Of a stretch of 64,000 nt of DNA, positions 44,303-57,475 are shown one piece after another (within the stretch, counting starts at the first letter, position 1; each line of letters starts with the position of its first letter). This stretch comes from Silene conica. Taxonomy: Eukaryota > Streptophyta > Magnoliopsida > Caryophyllales > Caryophyllaceae. A model generated the notes under the pieces. It was not told the origin of the DNA. It did not search any database and saw only the letters and a list, made by a program, of their open reading frames with translations. The stretch is from the NCBI GenBank assembly GCA_029255685.2, contig CM055313.2, forward strand, positions 53,111,579 through 53,175,578, given 5' to 3'. Position numbers and translations under genes: made by a program.

Positions 44303-45200
44303 AATTCCGCCAGTCAGGAGCCATGTTGTGGGCTATTAAACTTGATTCAGTTTTAAGTCGAGATTGCAACCCCGTACAAGTTGTATAAACATTGTGCTTT
44401 AGACTTTTATCGCGTTTTAGACAATTTTAGACAATAGTTATTAGCATAGAAGACAAATAGTTTAAACAGGACAATTATCGACTACGTTATATCTGTTTAG
44501 GTATATTTGGGATGCGTTTTATGTTTATTTTGCAGGTAAGGAATGTCGTACTCAAAAGACGATGCATCGAAGTGCGTGCTAGCTGATAAAATGATCGATC
44601 GAGCTACGACTCAAAGTCCTCGATCGATAATTTTATCATGGAAAGCTATCGATCGAGCAGTCCCATGTATTCGATCGAGCAAAGGAGGTCAACCGTCATG
44701 AAGACTTCTTGATCGAGTGGTTCATTTCACTTGATCGAGAGTAAAGGAGGAGAAAAATACTCGATCGAGAGGTCCAGTTACTCGATGGAGCAACTTTCAC
44801 GCTATATATAAGGGATTTATGCGATCATGTTTTAATTTTAATCGATCCCTTTCCCCTTTCGTGTTCTTCATAATTTTCGCAATTCCTTCTTAATCCTTAC
44901 CAAAAATCGAGTTCTTACCCAATTTTTACCAAAATCAACTTACCCATATCCTTTATTGTGCTAGTTAATCAAAAACCCCTTGTTTTTCTTTATTGTTTTT
45001 AAGTAATTGAAGTTTTTTACTTCTAGGGTTTCAGAATTAGATTTTCTTCGAATTGCTCCTCTTTCTCTTAATTAGTTAGTTTAATTGTGGGTAATCATTA
45101 ACAAGTAAGTCATTCCCTCCATCTACTTTCAATCATTGCATTTCCCTTTCCCTTTTTTCGTCGAATTAGGGTTAGAAGTTTGATTGTTATTTGATATTAC
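44303..45200 (+). other. non-coding part of element G with TCGATCGA palindromes
   Basis: About 900 bp without a coding frame. Between 44592 and 44795, TCGATCGA-type words occur about eight times in pairs with short spacers, a layout like the GGTCGACC pairs of F. A TTTATTTTGCAGGTAAGG stretch at 44525-44542 looks like a splice acceptor, as in the spliced env-like messages of Athila elements. Confidence 0.6.
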
Positions 45201-46760
45201 TTGTTGAAATTTGCATTAATGGAGTCGACAATAGCTGCCCTAGGGTCGTCTTCGGTCCCTGAAATCGTCAGCTCTGCTAATGCGACGGTTTCCTCGAGTT
45301 CCATGGCTTTTGATGTCGACGCTATTGCTGCTTCTCCTGCCACTATAACTACTATTGCTACTGAGGCCACGCAACCATCCACTTCCTCACCCTCGAGGGC
45401 AAAGAAAACGCCCTTGAGCCAATTTTGTAAGCCTTTATCTACTGTTGCTGGGCTTAAACCACCTAAAGGCCAGAGTCCTCATCCCCGAAAGACAGTTCGT
45501 GCACCAACACATGTCCAGTCGAACCCGTTTCCTGAAATCCCTGAGGTACAACCCATTTCTAACTTTTAACGCGCTCATATGGAGTTTCTATTAGAGGGTC
45601 CTATTAGAAGTAGTTGTTTCCTTTTCCGCCCCAACCTAGATGACTTAGGTCTTACTTCTGTTGTGGTTGATTTGCTGAATGGGATGGGGATGCCAGGTTT
45701 AGCTACTATGCATGAGGCCATTTATCGAGTTCCTACGCTCGAATTCTTTAGTTCTTACTCTTTTCAGTCGGACTTATTTGTTGCTGATCATGCTAGTGTA
45801 TGCATTATATTTCGACTCCGTAACGAGTCGCATGCCTGGTCCTTAGCTAGGTTTGGGTAGGTATAAGGGCTCGTGAGCACTGGGCCAATCAAAGCTCCAA
45901 GGAAACTTGTTTCCATGCTCTGGGCCTCGCTCTCTCACACCCCTTACGCTCAGCGTAAGGTAGCACATGTACATTCACCTGCCCCCGTATTTTCTTGCGA
46001 CTTCTTGGGGAGACTATTGTTGGCAGACCGTAAACCAACAACATTAACAACACGGAGCTTGCTATTCTCGCGGGGTACCTGAACATTGAAAGTGGTACCC
46101 CGTTTGTTTTAAACATTGCACACCTAGTAGCTTCGCATTTTAGTGATATTGGCACCTGAGTCACTAGCTAGTGTTATGGTCTGTGGCGGCTTAGTCTCTC
46201 GGATTGGCCGCCACCTTTACCCTGACTTTCCCGGAGGTTATAAACCTCATTCTAGCGACACAGCGTAGTCCATTGTTGTTATGGTTTAGCTCACCTGGTT
46301 TACACATGCTGAATGACGGGCTTAGAGGATTTGTGGATCCAAGCCCGTTATTTTACCTTGTCATACACTACTCTCACCCCTACCTATTCCTAGAGGGGTA
46401 AGACCACCTACACCTGTCTATCACTTGGCTTTCACTCCCTCCTCTTCCACTAAGAAGAGGAAGAAGACTTCCCTCGAGAGGGATGTTGGAGAGCCTTCTG
46501 GTTCTCAACAAGTTGGGCCATATGTCACTACCACACCCACGCCTGTTGTTCCCCCTCCCCTGGATGAGTCGGCCCTTCCGGCCAATTTTATTATTCCTCC
46601 GCTATTTGAGGCGCCCGAGGTCATGGACCAAGGGCGGCATGATGCTTTGCTTTTAGCTATTTGCAAGGATGTTGCCCAAATGAAGAGGGATCAGGCCTTG
46701 GCCCTCTTTCCTATTTACGAGTATCACATGAGGCGAGGACGCCCTATTCCTGATGGATAG
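45201..46760 (+). pseudogene. Athila-type extra 3' ORF (env-like / ATHILA ORF-1 family), broken
   Basis: After a serine-, threonine- and proline-rich N-terminal part (from the ATG at 45219) comes a region with MEFLLEGPIRSSCFLFRPN, YRVPTLEFFSSYSFQ and IIFRLRNESHAWSLARFG, which resembles the ATHILA ORF-1 family (the FRL.NE..SL...G motif). Near the end, MKRDQALALFPIYEYHMRR looks like a helical segment. The function of this ORF in Athila elements is unknown; it has been called env-like. The region has several breaks (about five) and cannot be expressed whole. Confidence 0.6.
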
Positions 46761-47121
46761 CCTCACCCATCTTTTTGCCGATATCCAAAGGGTGGTTACC
46801 CTCAGTCAGACTCAGAGGAGGAGGAGGAGGAGGCTGAGGAGACAGCGGTACAGAGAGAGGTGAGGTTACGAGCAGAGGCGGCCGCAAGGAGGATAGCAGT
46901 AGAGGAGGAGGCTTATCCGTCTTACGTGGCGGATGAGGTGGTGCCGGGAGATGACTAGCTTTCCCTGTTTGAGCTGCTGGTTTGGGGAAGCTCGTATCTT
47001 GTGAGTATTCTGTTTCTATTTCTATCTTCTGTGTTTAGGTTTTTTGTATATATCCCCTAGTAACATGTATTAGATTTGTGTTTCCCGTCCCCTTTGTTGT
47101 TGTTACATGCTGAGAAGACAA
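46761..47121 (+). other. element G between the 3' ORF and copia C
   Basis: An open stretch rich in GAGGAGGAGG (acidic residues) to about 46960 continues the ORF region, followed by non-coding DNA. GACAA at 47117-47121 is the target duplication of C, repeated at 61942-61946. Confidence 0.6.
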
Positions 47122-48110
47122 TGTGGGGAATAAAGCATGTATTCACCCTAAACTTGCAGGATTATAATGAAAAATACAGTTGTGTTTATAGTCATAAGAT
47201 TAAAAAGGATAAGAAAAAGAATTCAACCTTTGGTCCTTTGTGCTTATGGCCTAAGAACAGGAATTAAAGTAAATTCCCTCCTATAACTTGCACCCAAGAC
47301 TTGATTGAGATGATGCCGCGTGTGCTAGAAAATACTCTCCAATTGCCTTGCAATATGGGGAGAGCTTTTGAGAGGTTTTAGATGTGAGATCTGAGTTTTG
47401 GGAAAAAGATGTTCTCAAAACCCTAATTGTGAGAATTATCAATTACCAGTAAGTGACAACAGGAGAAAGACTCTCCTTTTGTATTACTTAGGTCGGCCGA
47501 ATGGGTCTTGGGTAAGGGTGGGCTTTTTCCACTCTTACCTTATACCTTTGCGTGATTCGACCCGTTTAGCTTTAAGTTGTTCGCGGGTTTTATTTATAAA
47601 TCGTAACATGTTATCAGATATTAATACAGTCGATATATTAATAATGGTCTGACAAAATACGATATTGTATAATTACCCAAATTAATATAACTGTTTATAT
47701 TAATACGCGAATACTATATCTAATTAAATATAACCGTTTATATTTAATTTATGAATTAATCTTGTAATCCGTATTAGCTAAAATTATTTAATCCGTATTA
47801 AATAATAATCTCAACATCTTATTGACTAATTTATTAGTCAACACCTCTGACTAACTGTTTAGTCACATCCGGCATAAATGTGACTGTATTTTCATACCTT
47901 CACATCTCTCAAACGTGTCCTATAGGTGTGACGTATAGGGACCAGTTGATCACCGCCATCCGTATGACAATAACGTCAAACTTATCTAGCAAGCCAACCG
48001 TTATTGATAAACGTGGATCAACTGGTAATAATACAAAAGTATGCCCTTGTGATCCTTAAAGAGATTTAATGAGTCATTGTACTTAATTGTCAAGGACACC
48101 AGCCCCAACA
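47122..48110 (-). repeat. 3' LTR of element C (left on the plus strand, 989 bp)
   Basis: Plus-strand reading is TGTGGGGAATAAAG...CAGCCCCAACA. It carries the hairpin at 47456-47482 and the nested inverted repeat at about 47935-48020. Confidence 0.96.
47456..47482 (-). other. LTR hairpin (element C), altered stem
   Basis: Minus-strand reading is ACAAAAGGAGA, loop GTCTT, TCTCCTGTTGT. Against B the fourth pair has changed from T-A to A-T with pairing kept; the fifth is A opposite G. A copy is at 61287-61313. Confidence 0.6.
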
Positions 48111-48972
48111 ATCTCCCACTTGTCCGTACAAGGGTATGTGCAATGACGTTATCACACTACATGTGGAGGACACAATCTCCAACAAACTCCCACTTGTCCG
48201 TACAAGTGTAGGTGCGATAACCGAATCTCATATCCTTTTAAAATTTCTCCCACTCAATGTAAGACAATTTGCAAATCCGCATTCGCAAAGGTCGTATCTC
48301 ACAAGCGATCTGTATCAAGAGTGGTATCCCCGACTAGAGAGTAACTTAACTGATAAAACGAATCTGTATTCGAGCATGGCCATGCATTTCAGTTACTACT
48401 CCTCGAGTGGCCCTGAGAAATGATAAAATCCTGATAAGGGTTTGGATATTTCCCTCAACTCGAATCCTGCCGATATCGCCCAGCATGAAATAACCCAGAA
48501 AAAATCCTCTTGGCCCCTGTTACGGTGACCGTGGGAAAGAAACCAAAGTTACCCAAAATCTGTCTTAATCTCAAGAAACAGTTGAAAGTCAAAAGACTCG
48601 ACTCTAAGGAACACTATGGAGGTCCTATCCACGACCTGGCACCCAATGTTATAAAACATTTAGGACTCCATAACGTTGTCACGGGGTGTCCTACGAGATA
48701 TCCGTATAACTCGCCTTTGTGATTGGTCAGTCATCCACGTGACTTATGGCTCGTTGAACCCACCATCAACCAACGTCACAAAATGATTACCTGAGTTATC
48801 AGCTCAAGTGGGTAATCAAGGACCAAAACGATGTAATGTTAATCAGTTCACTTTGTGGTGTTCAAAATTGGCGTACAATTCCACATGAGAAACAAAACAT
48901 TTTATATCATAACAATAAGGTTGAATAGAGTACACGAGAAAATGAATTATTACATGAATTCATAAAAGAGTA
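48111..48972 (-). other. 3' non-coding region of element C
   Basis: It is equivalent to that of A and B. Frames open on the plus strand (antisense to the element) lie at 48136-48423 and 48510-48722. The relic LTR head is at 48133-48184. Confidence 0.7.
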
Positions 48973-51366
48973 CTACAACTTAGGAACACATCCAATTCCC
49001 ATGGAATGAATGTGCCCTTCATGCTTATCACGTGGTAATGCTTTTGTGAGAGGATCGGCTATGTTGTCATCCGTAGCGATCTTTTCAATAAAAATCTCCT
49101 TTTGCTCCACGTAATCTCTGATTAGATGAGCTTTCCGTTGTACATGCCTAGCCTTGTTGCTAGACTTATGCTCCTTAGCTTGGAAGATGGCACCTTTATT
49201 ATCACAATAAACGGTGATTGGGTCATTCGAACTAGGCACTACTGATAGTCCTTGTAAGAATTGACGCATCCATATTGCTTCCTTAGCTGCTTCTGAGGCG
49301 GCATAGTACTCGGACTCAGTCGTAGAATCTGCTGTAACACTCTGTTTAGAACTTTTCCAGCTGACAGCAGCACCATTAAGAGTAAAAACGAATCCAGACT
49401 GAGATTTCGAGTCATCTCGATCCGTTTGGAAGCTAGCATCTGCGTAACCCGTGGCGCAGAGCGTCGAGTCGCCTCCAAAAGTCAATCCCCAATCTTTAGT
49501 CCTCCTTAGGTACTTAAGAATGTTTTTCACGGCCATCCAGTGTTGTTCACCTGGATGAGCTTGGAATCGACTTGTCATACTTAATGCATATGCAACGTCA
49601 GGACGTGTGCATATCATGGCATACATGATCGATCCTATTGCCGAAGCATAAGGAATCCGACTCATGCGCTCTTTCTCTGCCACTGACTTAGCTTCTTGAG
49701 TCTTGCTCAAGTGAAGCCCAGGAGTCATAGGAAGGAACCCCTTCTTGGAGTTCGTCATGCTGAATCTCTCCAGAATCTTCTCTATATAAGATTCCTGACT
49801 GAGAGACAACATCCGTCGTGATCTATCCCTGTAGATACGGATGCCCAAAATTCTTTGTGCCTCTCCCAGATCTTTCATCTGGAAATGGTTTTTCAACCAT
49901 GCTTTAACCGAAGATAAGAGAGGTATGTCATTCCCAATCAAGAGTATGTCATCGACATACAGTACTAGGAATACAATCTTACTCCCACTCGACTTGATAT
50001 AGAGACATGGTTCCTCGACTGATCGAATGAACCCATTCTCTTTTATCACTTGGTCGAAGCGATGATTCCAACTCCGCGATGCTTGCTTAAGTCCATAGAT
50101 GGAACGCTTAAGCTTGCAAACTTTCTTAGGATGTGCTGGATCGATAAAACCCTCGGGTTGTACCATGTACAACTCTTCCTCCAAATAACCGTTTAAGAAG
50201 GCGGTTTTAACGTCCATTTGCCATATTTCATAGTCATGAAATGCGGCGATCGCTAAGATAATCCGAATGGAACGTAGCATGACTACGGGTGCAAAGATCT
50301 CATCATAGTGCAAGTCTGGCACTTGGGTGAAACCTTTAGCAACTAGTCTAGCCTTGTGGATATCTTGTTGTCCTTCCACGGCATGCTTTATCTTGTAAAG
50401 CCATTTGCATTGAAGGGGACGTACCTTTGCAGGTAGGTCCACAAGATCCCACACGTTGTTCTCATACATGGAGTCCATCTCGGATTGCATGGCTTCTAGC
50501 CATAGCTTTGAGTCAGAACTAGTCATGGCACCTTTATAGGTTTTGGGTTCATTACCCTCTAGGAGTAAGACGTCATCTGTATCGTGTTCCTCGACCATAC
50601 CAATGTATCTGTCCGGTGGAATAGAGACTCTTCCTGACCTCCTAGGTTCCTCAGGGATATCTACCGCAGCCTCGGTTGAAGGTACTGTTTCCTCCAATGG
50701 TTGCTCGGTAGTTGGTTCTTGAACCTCCGATAACTCGAAGGTTCTATTACTCGACTTGTTCTCGAGAAATTCTTTCTCTAAGAACGTCGCACTAGCCGCA
50801 ACAAAAACACGTTGTTCGGTAGGCGAGTAGAAGTAATGACCAAACGTTCCCTTTGGGTAGCCTATAAAGTATGTCTTGACCGATCGCGGGCCGAGCTTAT
50901 CCTCGTGTCTCCACTTGACATAAGCCTCGCAGCCCCAAACCCGAATAAAGGACAAGTTGGGGACCGTTCCCTTCCATAACTCGAATGGAGTCTTGTCAAC
51001 AACTTTAGACGGACTTCGGTTAAGTATTAGAGCGGCTGACAAAAGAGCATAGCCCCACAATGAATCAGGCACAACGGTGTGACTCATCATGGATCGAACC
51101 ATATCAAGTAAAGTTCGATTTCTCCGTTCGGACACACCATTTAATTGTGGTGTTCCAGGTGGAGTCAACTGTAGCACGATCCCACAGTCTTTTAGGTGTT
51201 GATCAAACTCGCGTGAAAGATACTCACCACCACGATCCGAGCGTAGTGCTTTAATCTTTCTACCCAGCTGGTTCTGTACCCGATTCTGGTATTCTTTGAA
51301 CTTGTCAAAGGATTCACTTTTATGTTTCATCAAGTAGACATAGCCATATCTACTCAAATCATCCGT

Positions 51367-51371
51367 GAAAG
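51367..51371. repeat. target-site duplication of element I (GAAAG)
   Basis: GAAAG directly precedes the left LTR and recurs at 57476-57480 after the right LTR. Confidence 0.95.
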
Positions 51372-52156
51372 TGTTGTAGTTTTTGTATTACAAATATTAC
51401 AAACTAGTAACGAATACAAACAAAGGCACTAAAAACAGAAATGAAAAACAATAAGACGGTATATTACACCCAATCGAATCGTGTTGAACACACTCTCCTT
51501 AGAGTATTTCGACCCTATTAGCCTTCGAGTATCACGAAATCTCTGTAGGATAAGACGATTTTTCTTTGTCTAAGGCAAGAACAAAGAACTATAAAACAAT
51601 AAGAGAATTTTTTTGTTTACTCTGTTTGTCAAAAACGAAAAACAGAAGAAGAAATGAAAAAGTTACAGGAACTTTTCCTTCTGACTTTTCAATGCATATA
51701 TATGCATGTACGTAGGATAAGTTTGGTTATAGTAAAATTAACCACTCCTTGCCAATCATTGGCAATCATATTTTAATGATAACCGCATGTCCCCTTACGG
51801 TTGTACATACAACCATACAACCAATCATTAGTCTTAATTAAAAGAATGATAAGTTTCGGACATGGATAATCATACAACACGTAAAAATATATTTAAGTGT
51901 TAAATTTTCCGTCTCAATTTTCGTTAAGTATAAGATATACTCGACCCGAGTATATAACCCCGATAGCGGACATAATATACTACGACAACACTATTAAATA
52001 GTGTCCCTTATCCATTATATACATGAACTCGATATACGATTATATGAGTATACACTCCGTATTCCCGACTCACATTATATCCATTACGAGCTCAAACCGT
52101 TCTGACATAAGAAACCCAAATGCACTTAAATGAACATGTGATCAATATCACTAACA
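51372..52156 (-). repeat. 3' LTR of element I (left, 785 bp)
   Basis: Plus-strand reading is TGTTGTAGTTTTTG...ATATCACTAACA; it is identical by eye to the right LTR. Confidence 0.96.
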
Positions 52157-52680
52157 TTCCTCCCCCATTTAAGTGTATCCCTTGTTTCCATTTTAAACAA
52201 CAAAATAACCAAATCTATGCATAAATGAAAGTGTCCCGAGGATTGAACTTTCACATTAGTATATTACACATTCCAAATATTCGAGAATCAAGGTGTCCCA
52301 CGGATTGAACCTTTCAACCCATATTGAATACATGAAGATAACATACACATAGACTCAATAAACTCTTAAAGTTACAAACTTGACACTATTGACCGCCTTG
52401 TGTCCATATCCTTTCATGATAGTATAGGAAGCCAAGTCCAAGCCTCTTGAAGCGGCTACACTTCACGCTCACATAGGTAAATCTTTCATCGTGCACCTGC
52501 AAAATGCACTTTGTCAAAGATTTTATTAAGAAGTATTAAACTTCAACCTCTTGTCATGCAGGTCATGCACATACCTTTCGGGATTATAACATGTGCCTCA
52601 ATCTTCCACAATAAGCCTTCCACATTGAACTTAGCCTCTAAAATATGTTAGAGGGAAGTTGGGTATCTTATCATAAAGAT
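52157..52680 (-). other. 3' non-coding region of element I
   Basis: About 520 bp between the stop and the 3' LTR, ending in the polypurine tract next to 52157. GGATTGAAC / TTTCA words occur twice (52240 and 52298). No gene is seen. Confidence 0.7.
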
Positions 52681-55600
52681 CTAGATGGACTTTAAACCCA
52701 TCCCGATTACCGACTTTAAAACCAAGTCTTTAGCTAATCCCTTCGTCAAGTGATCAGCTAAATTATGATGTGTTCTCACGAAATCAACGGAAATAACCCC
52801 ATGAGTAATCAGCTCACGCACCGCGCTATGTCTAACACCAAGGTGTCTAGACTTTCCGTTGTAAACTTCACTATAAGCCTTAGCTAAAGTAGCTGAACTA
52901 TCACAATGGATAGATATAGGAGAAATAGGTCTTGGCCAAACCGGAATTTCATAAACCAAATTCCTTAACCATTCCGCCTCTTTACCGGCCGCAGCTAAAG
53001 CAATGAATTCCGACTCCATAGTCGAACTTGTTATACAAGTTTGCTTCTTAGAAGCCCATGAGATAGCTCCTCCACCAAGTAAGAACACCCATCCACTAGT
53101 AGATGAATGATCCTCCATGTTGGTGATCCAACTAGCATCGGAATATCCTTCTAAAACCGAAGGAAATCCGACATAGTTCAAACCATAATCCATGGTTTGT
53201 TTCAAATACCTCAATACACGTTTTACCGCAACCCAATGCTCAAGACTAGGATTACTTGTGTATCTACTCAACTTGCCAACGGCAAAGGCGATATCCGGTC
53301 TTGTGCTTGTCATAGCATACATCAAACACCCAATCACTTGAGAGTACTCAAGTTGTGAAATAGCTTCACCTTTATTAGGCATAAGCTTAACACTAGGATC
53401 CATTGGAGTGTTAACCGGAGAACAACTTCCATGATTAAATTTCTTTAACACTTTCTCAATGTAGTGAGATTGTGTCAACGAGAATCCCATGTTCTCACGC
53501 TTGATCTTTATACCAAGTATCACATCTGCCTCACCCATGTCTTTCATGGCAAAACTTGATGACAAAAAGGCCTTAGTAAGGTCTACTTGACTTTGGTTGG
53601 TACCAAAGATCAACATGTCATCCACATATAGACAAATAATGACTCCATTACCGTTGTCATCAAATTTGCTATACACACATTTATCCGACTGATTTAGTCT
53701 ATACCCATTAGATAGAACAACCTCATCAAACTTGTGATGCCATTGTTTAGGAGCTTGTTTAAGTCCATACAATGATTTGATTAACTTACAAACCTTATGC
53801 TCATTACCGGGCATAATAAATCCTTCCGGTTGTTTCATATACACCTCCTCTTTTAGCTCACCATTCAAGAACGCTGTCTTGACATCCATTTGATGGATCA
53901 CTAGATTATTAATTGCAGCAAGAGCAATCAATAATCTAATAGTAGTAATACGAGCTACGGGAGCATAGGTATCGAAATAATCAATCCCTTCCTTTTGTCT
54001 AAAGCCTTGGATAACCAATCTAGCTTTAAACTTGTCGATAGAACCATCAACTTTCATCTTCTTTTTGAAGATCCACTTGCAACCCAATGGTTTACAACCA
54101 CGAGGTAAATCCGCAAGCACCCAAGTGTTATTGCCCATTATGGAATCCATTTCATCATTCACAGCCTCTTTCCAAAAGGAAGAGTCATGAGACCTCATTG
54201 CCCCATCAAATGTCTTAGGGTCCTCATCAATGTGAAAACAATATGGATAATAGTTTTCACATCCATCCCTTGAACCTTCAACCAAATAGGTATGAAAATC
54301 GGGACCAAAGGATTTAGCAATCCTTTTCCTCTTACTCCTACGAATTTCAGGTGTTACTTCTTGAGTTGTGACATTGTCACTTCCCTCAATAGTTCCACTA
54401 GAACTAGGTACTAGATCCTTTGGCTTCGGCATTGATGAGAAACGACTCTCATCAAATATCGCATCCCTTGACTCAATTACGGTGTGAACCGAAACAGAAT
54501 CATTAGGTTCAATTACATAGAACCTATAAGCCTTTGAATGCGCAGCATATCCAATGAATATGCAATCGATGCCCCTTTCCCCCAAGGTTTTAATCTTGGG
54601 ATCGGGTAGTCTTACAACAGCCCGACAACCCCAAACTCGAAGATAATTCAAGTTTGGTTTCTTTTTGTACCAAAGTTCATATGGAGTGTCTTTATTCCTT
54701 TTATTAGGAATCCTATTTAACAAATAGCAAGCCGTCAACATGGCTTCACCCCAAAATCCGTCACTCAAACCCGAGTAAGACAACATGGAATTAACCATTT
54801 CTTTTAAAACTCTATTCTTTCTTTCCGCTACACCATTTAATTGTGGTGTATAGGGAGGAGACACTTCATGAATGATACCACTTGACTCAAAATACAATGG
54901 GTCATAATATTCACCACCTCTATCGGAACGCAACCTTTTAATCAAACCCGATTGTTGCAATTCCACTTCATTTTTAAAGACCTTAAACTTATCAATTGTC
55001 TCATCTTTAGCATGGAGTAAATATATGTAACAAAACCGACTATAGTCATCAATAAAAGTCACTACATATTTTTTACCACCTAAAGACGGATAATTGCGAA
55101 AATCACATAAATCACTATGAATAAGTTCAAGCACATGTGAGATCCTAGATACATTACCAAATGATTGCCTTGTGATTTTTGTCAACATACAAGTATTACA
55201 CTTATTAATGTTCATGTTAAAAGATGGAATTAGACCATCTTTAGACATAGATTTCAATCTTTTATAATGTACATGTCCTAGTCTCACATGCCAAAGATAT
55301 GAAGTATCATCCATAGAGGAAGCAATAAATATGGAACTTTCATTTGGAACAACATTCAACATAAACATGCCATTGCAAAAATAACCAAATCCAATAAACA
55401 CACCATGTTTAGATAAAACATACTTATTAGATTCATACACTTGCTTATAACCAAGTTTGCATAAACAACTACCAGATACAAGGTTTTTTCTAATTCCGGG
55501 TACATGTAATACATTATTTAAATTTACAACATTTCCGGAACTAAATTCCAACACCACCGTGCCACGGCCAACAATAGGAGCGGTAGACTCGTTGCCCATA

Positions 55601-56670
55601 TAAAGAACGGATCCATCCTTCACTAGTTCATAGTCCTTGAACCAATGTCGATCCTTGCAAACATGATTGGTTGCACCCGAGTCTATCCACCATGCCACTA
55701 CATCATCCTGCACATAAAATGCTTCAGAAATTAGTGGTACATAATTCACAACCGAACTAAAACCATAGTCTAAAATCTGACCTTGATTAGTGGGTGGACC
55801 TTGATCATTTGACCCTTGTCCTCTTTGGCTAGTACTTGCACCCTTATTCTTTTTGTGCTTCCTAACCTTGCAATTTGCTTTCAAATGCCCGGTCTTTCCA
55901 CAAATCCAACAAGCACCTTTTGGTGCCTTGTTAGACTCATCATTGGTGTTGTTAAAAGAGCGTTTTTTACCCTTAAACTTGTTATAGGAACCCTCTCCCT
56001 TTTCCATCATATTGACAGAAGAAGATCCCATAACATCTTTTCCTTTACCCTTGCCACCATCTTGCACCCTTAGAGATTCCTCTATGCGCAAATGGCTACC
56101 AAGTTGAATAAGACTCAACTCTTCCTTTTTGTGTTTAAGCATGTGTTTAAAATCCTTCCATGAAGGAGGCAACTTGTCTATGATACTAGACACCGAAATG
56201 GATTCATCCATTTCCATCTTATGTTGTGCAAATTGACCCAAAATCCGAAGCAATTCATTATATTGTTCCATTACCGGTCTAGCATCCACCATTTTATAAT
56301 TCATGAAATTTCCAACAAGAAACTTCTTACTAGAAGCATCCTCATCCATGTATTTAGATTCAAGTTGATTCCATAATTCTTTAGCGGACTCTACATTTTG
56401 ATAAATGTCAAAAAGAGAGTCGGACATACCGTTCAAGATGTGACCGCGACATATGTAGTCATCATTTTCCCACTTGTTTCTTTTTCGTTGAATTTCCGCA
56501 ATTGTTTCATCCCCAACAATCTCCGGCATAGGAGTACTCAACACATACACAACCTTCAAAGCGGTGAGAAGGAAGTGCATCTTCTTTTGCCAACGACGGA
56601 AATCAACACCCTCAAATTTCTCCAACTTTCCAAACTTGCTTGTCATCTCTTTGATTGAATCCATTTCCAA
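52681..56670 (-). CDS. copia gag-pol polyprotein of element I (1329 codons, open)
   Basis: One frame encodes gag with the plant copia UBN2-type fold (residues about 15-205), a CCHC knuckle [14 protein letters not shown] (254-267), protease with [11 protein letters not shown] (Asp330), the GAG-pre-integrase finger (WHVRLGH..., CNTC; about 460-494), integrase with Asp520, Asp583 and Glu616 (NGVAERKNR), RT with [11 protein letters not shown] and the catalytic YVDDM (1015-1019), and RNase H with SDASW, STMESEF and the final [11 protein letters not shown]. The size and order are those of a complete copia polyprotein. The start is the ATG 20 bases after the 5' LTR; no earlier in-frame ATG fits. Confidence 0.95.
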   Translation of the reverse strand: MEMDSIKEMTSKFGKLEKFEGVDFRRWQKKMHFLLTALKVVYVLSTPMPEIVGDETIAEIQRKRNKWENDDYICRGHILNGMSDSLFDIYQNVESAKELWNQLESKYMDEDASSKKFLVGNFMNYKMVDARPVMEQYNELLRILGQFAQHKMEMDESISVSSIIDKLPPSWKDFKHMLKHKKEELSLIQLGSHLRIEESLRVQDGGKGKGKDVMGSSSVNMMEKGEGSYNKFKGKKRSFNNTNDESNKAPKGACWICGKTGHLKANCKVRKHKKNKGASTSQRGQGSNDQGPPTNQGQILDYGFSSVVNYVPLISEAFYVQDDVVAWWIDSGATNHVCKDRHWFKDYELVKDGSVLYMGNESTAPIVGRGTVVLEFSSGNVVNLNNVLHVPGIRKNLVSGSCLCKLGYKQVYESNKYVLSKHGVFIGFGYFCNGMFMLNVVPNESSIFIASSMDDTSYLWHVRLGHVHYKRLKSMSKDGLIPSFNMNINKCNTCMLTKITRQSFGNVSRISHVLELIHSDLCDFRNYPSLGGKKYVVTFIDDYSRFCYIYLLHAKDETIDKFKVFKNEVELQQSGLIKRLRSDRGGEYYDPLYFESSGIIHEVSPPYTPQLNGVAERKNRVLKEMVNSMLSYSGLSDGFWGEAMLTACYLLNRIPNKRNKDTPYELWYKKKPNLNYLRVWGCRAVVRLPDPKIKTLGERGIDCIFIGYAAHSKAYRFYVIEPNDSVSVHTVIESRDAIFDESRFSSMPKPKDLVPSSSGTIEGSDNVTTQEVTPEIRRSKRKRIAKSFGPDFHTYLVEGSRDGCENYYPYCFHIDEDPKTFDGAMRSHDSSFWKEAVNDEMDSIMGNNTWVLADLPRGCKPLGCKWIFKKKMKVDGSIDKFKARLVIQGFRQKEGIDYFDTYAPVARITTIRLLIALAAINNLVIHQMDVKTAFLNGELKEEVYMKQPEGFIMPGNEHKVCKLIKSLYGLKQAPKQWHHKFDEVVLSNGYRLNQSDKCVYSKFDDNGNGVIICLYVDDMLIFGTNQSQVDLTKAFLSSSFAMKDMGEADVILGIKIKRENMGFSLTQSHYIEKVLKKFNHGSCSPVNTPMDPSVKLMPNKGEAISQLEYSQVIGCLMYAMTSTRPDIAFAVGKLSRYTSNPSLEHWVAVKRVLRYLKQTMDYGLNYVGFPSVLEGYSDASWITNMEDHSSTSGWVFLLGGGAISWASKKQTCITSSTMESEFIALAAAGKEAEWLRNLVYEIPVWPRPISPISIHCDSSATLAKAYSEVYNGKSRHLGVRHSAVRELITHGVISVDFVRTHHNLADHLTKGLAKDLVLKSVIGMGLKSI

Positions 56671-56690
56671 TATAGAAAATACTCTAAGAA
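56671..56690 (-). promoter_or_regulatory. 20-base leader of element I, no canonical PBS
   Basis: On the minus strand the 5' LTR is followed by TTCTTAGAGTATTTTCTATA and then the gag start codon context. TGGTATCAGAGC is absent. The word CTTAGAGTATTT also occurs inside the LTR (CCTTAGAGTATTTCGACC). The primer is unknown; an internal tRNA fragment, as in Drosophila copia, is possible. Confidence 0.5.
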
Positions 56691-57475
56691 TGTTGTAGTT
56701 TTTGTATTACAAATATTACAAACTAGTAACGAATACAAACAAAGGCACTAAAAACAGAAATGAAAAACAATAAGACGGTATATTACACCCAATCGAATCG
56801 TGTTGAACACACTCTCCTTAGAGTATTTCGACCCTATTAGCCTTCGAGTATCACGAAATCTCTGTAGGATAAGACGATTTTTCTTTGTCTAAGGCAAGAA
56901 CAAAGAACTATAAAACAATAAGAGAATTTTTTTGTTTACTCTGTTTGTCAAAAACGAAAAACAGAAGAAGAAATGAAAAAGTTACAGGAACTTTTCCTTC
57001 TGACTTTTCAATGCATATATATGCATGTACGTAGGATAAGTTTGGTTATAGTAAAATTAACCACTCCTTGCCAATCATTGGCAATCATATTTTAATGATA
57101 ACCGCATGTCCCCTTACGGTTGTACATACAACCATACAACCAATCATTAGTCTTAATTAAAAGAATGATAAGTTTCGGACATGGATAATCATACAACACG
57201 TAAAAATATATTTAAGTGTTAAATTTTCCGTCTCAATTTTCGTTAAGTATAAGATATACTCGACCCGAGTATATAACCCCGATAGCGGACATAATATACT
57301 ACGACAACACTATTAAATAGTGTCCCTTATCCATTATATACATGAACTCGATATACGATTATATGAGTATACACTCCGTATTCCCGACTCACATTATATC
57401 CATTACGAGCTCAAACCGTTCTGACATAAGAAACCCAAATGCACTTAAATGAACATGTGATCAATATCACTAACA
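56691..57475 (-). repeat. 5' LTR of element I (right, 785 bp)
   Basis: Identical by eye to the left LTR and followed by GAAAG. Confidence 0.96.

Larger units (their letters stand above)
51372..57475 (-). mobile_element. Ty1/copia element I, minus strand, looks whole
   Basis: I has two 785-bp LTRs (51372-52156 and 56691-57475) that I find identical by eye, a 5-bp duplication GAAAG, one open polyprotein of 1329 codons (52681-56670), a polypurine tract GGGGGAGGAA beside the left LTR and a very short leader of 20 bases. Identical LTRs mean a very recent insertion. It sits inside C, itself only a few differences old. It is unrelated at LTR level to A-D and J, so it represents a second copia family. 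It looks whole. Confidence 0.96.
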
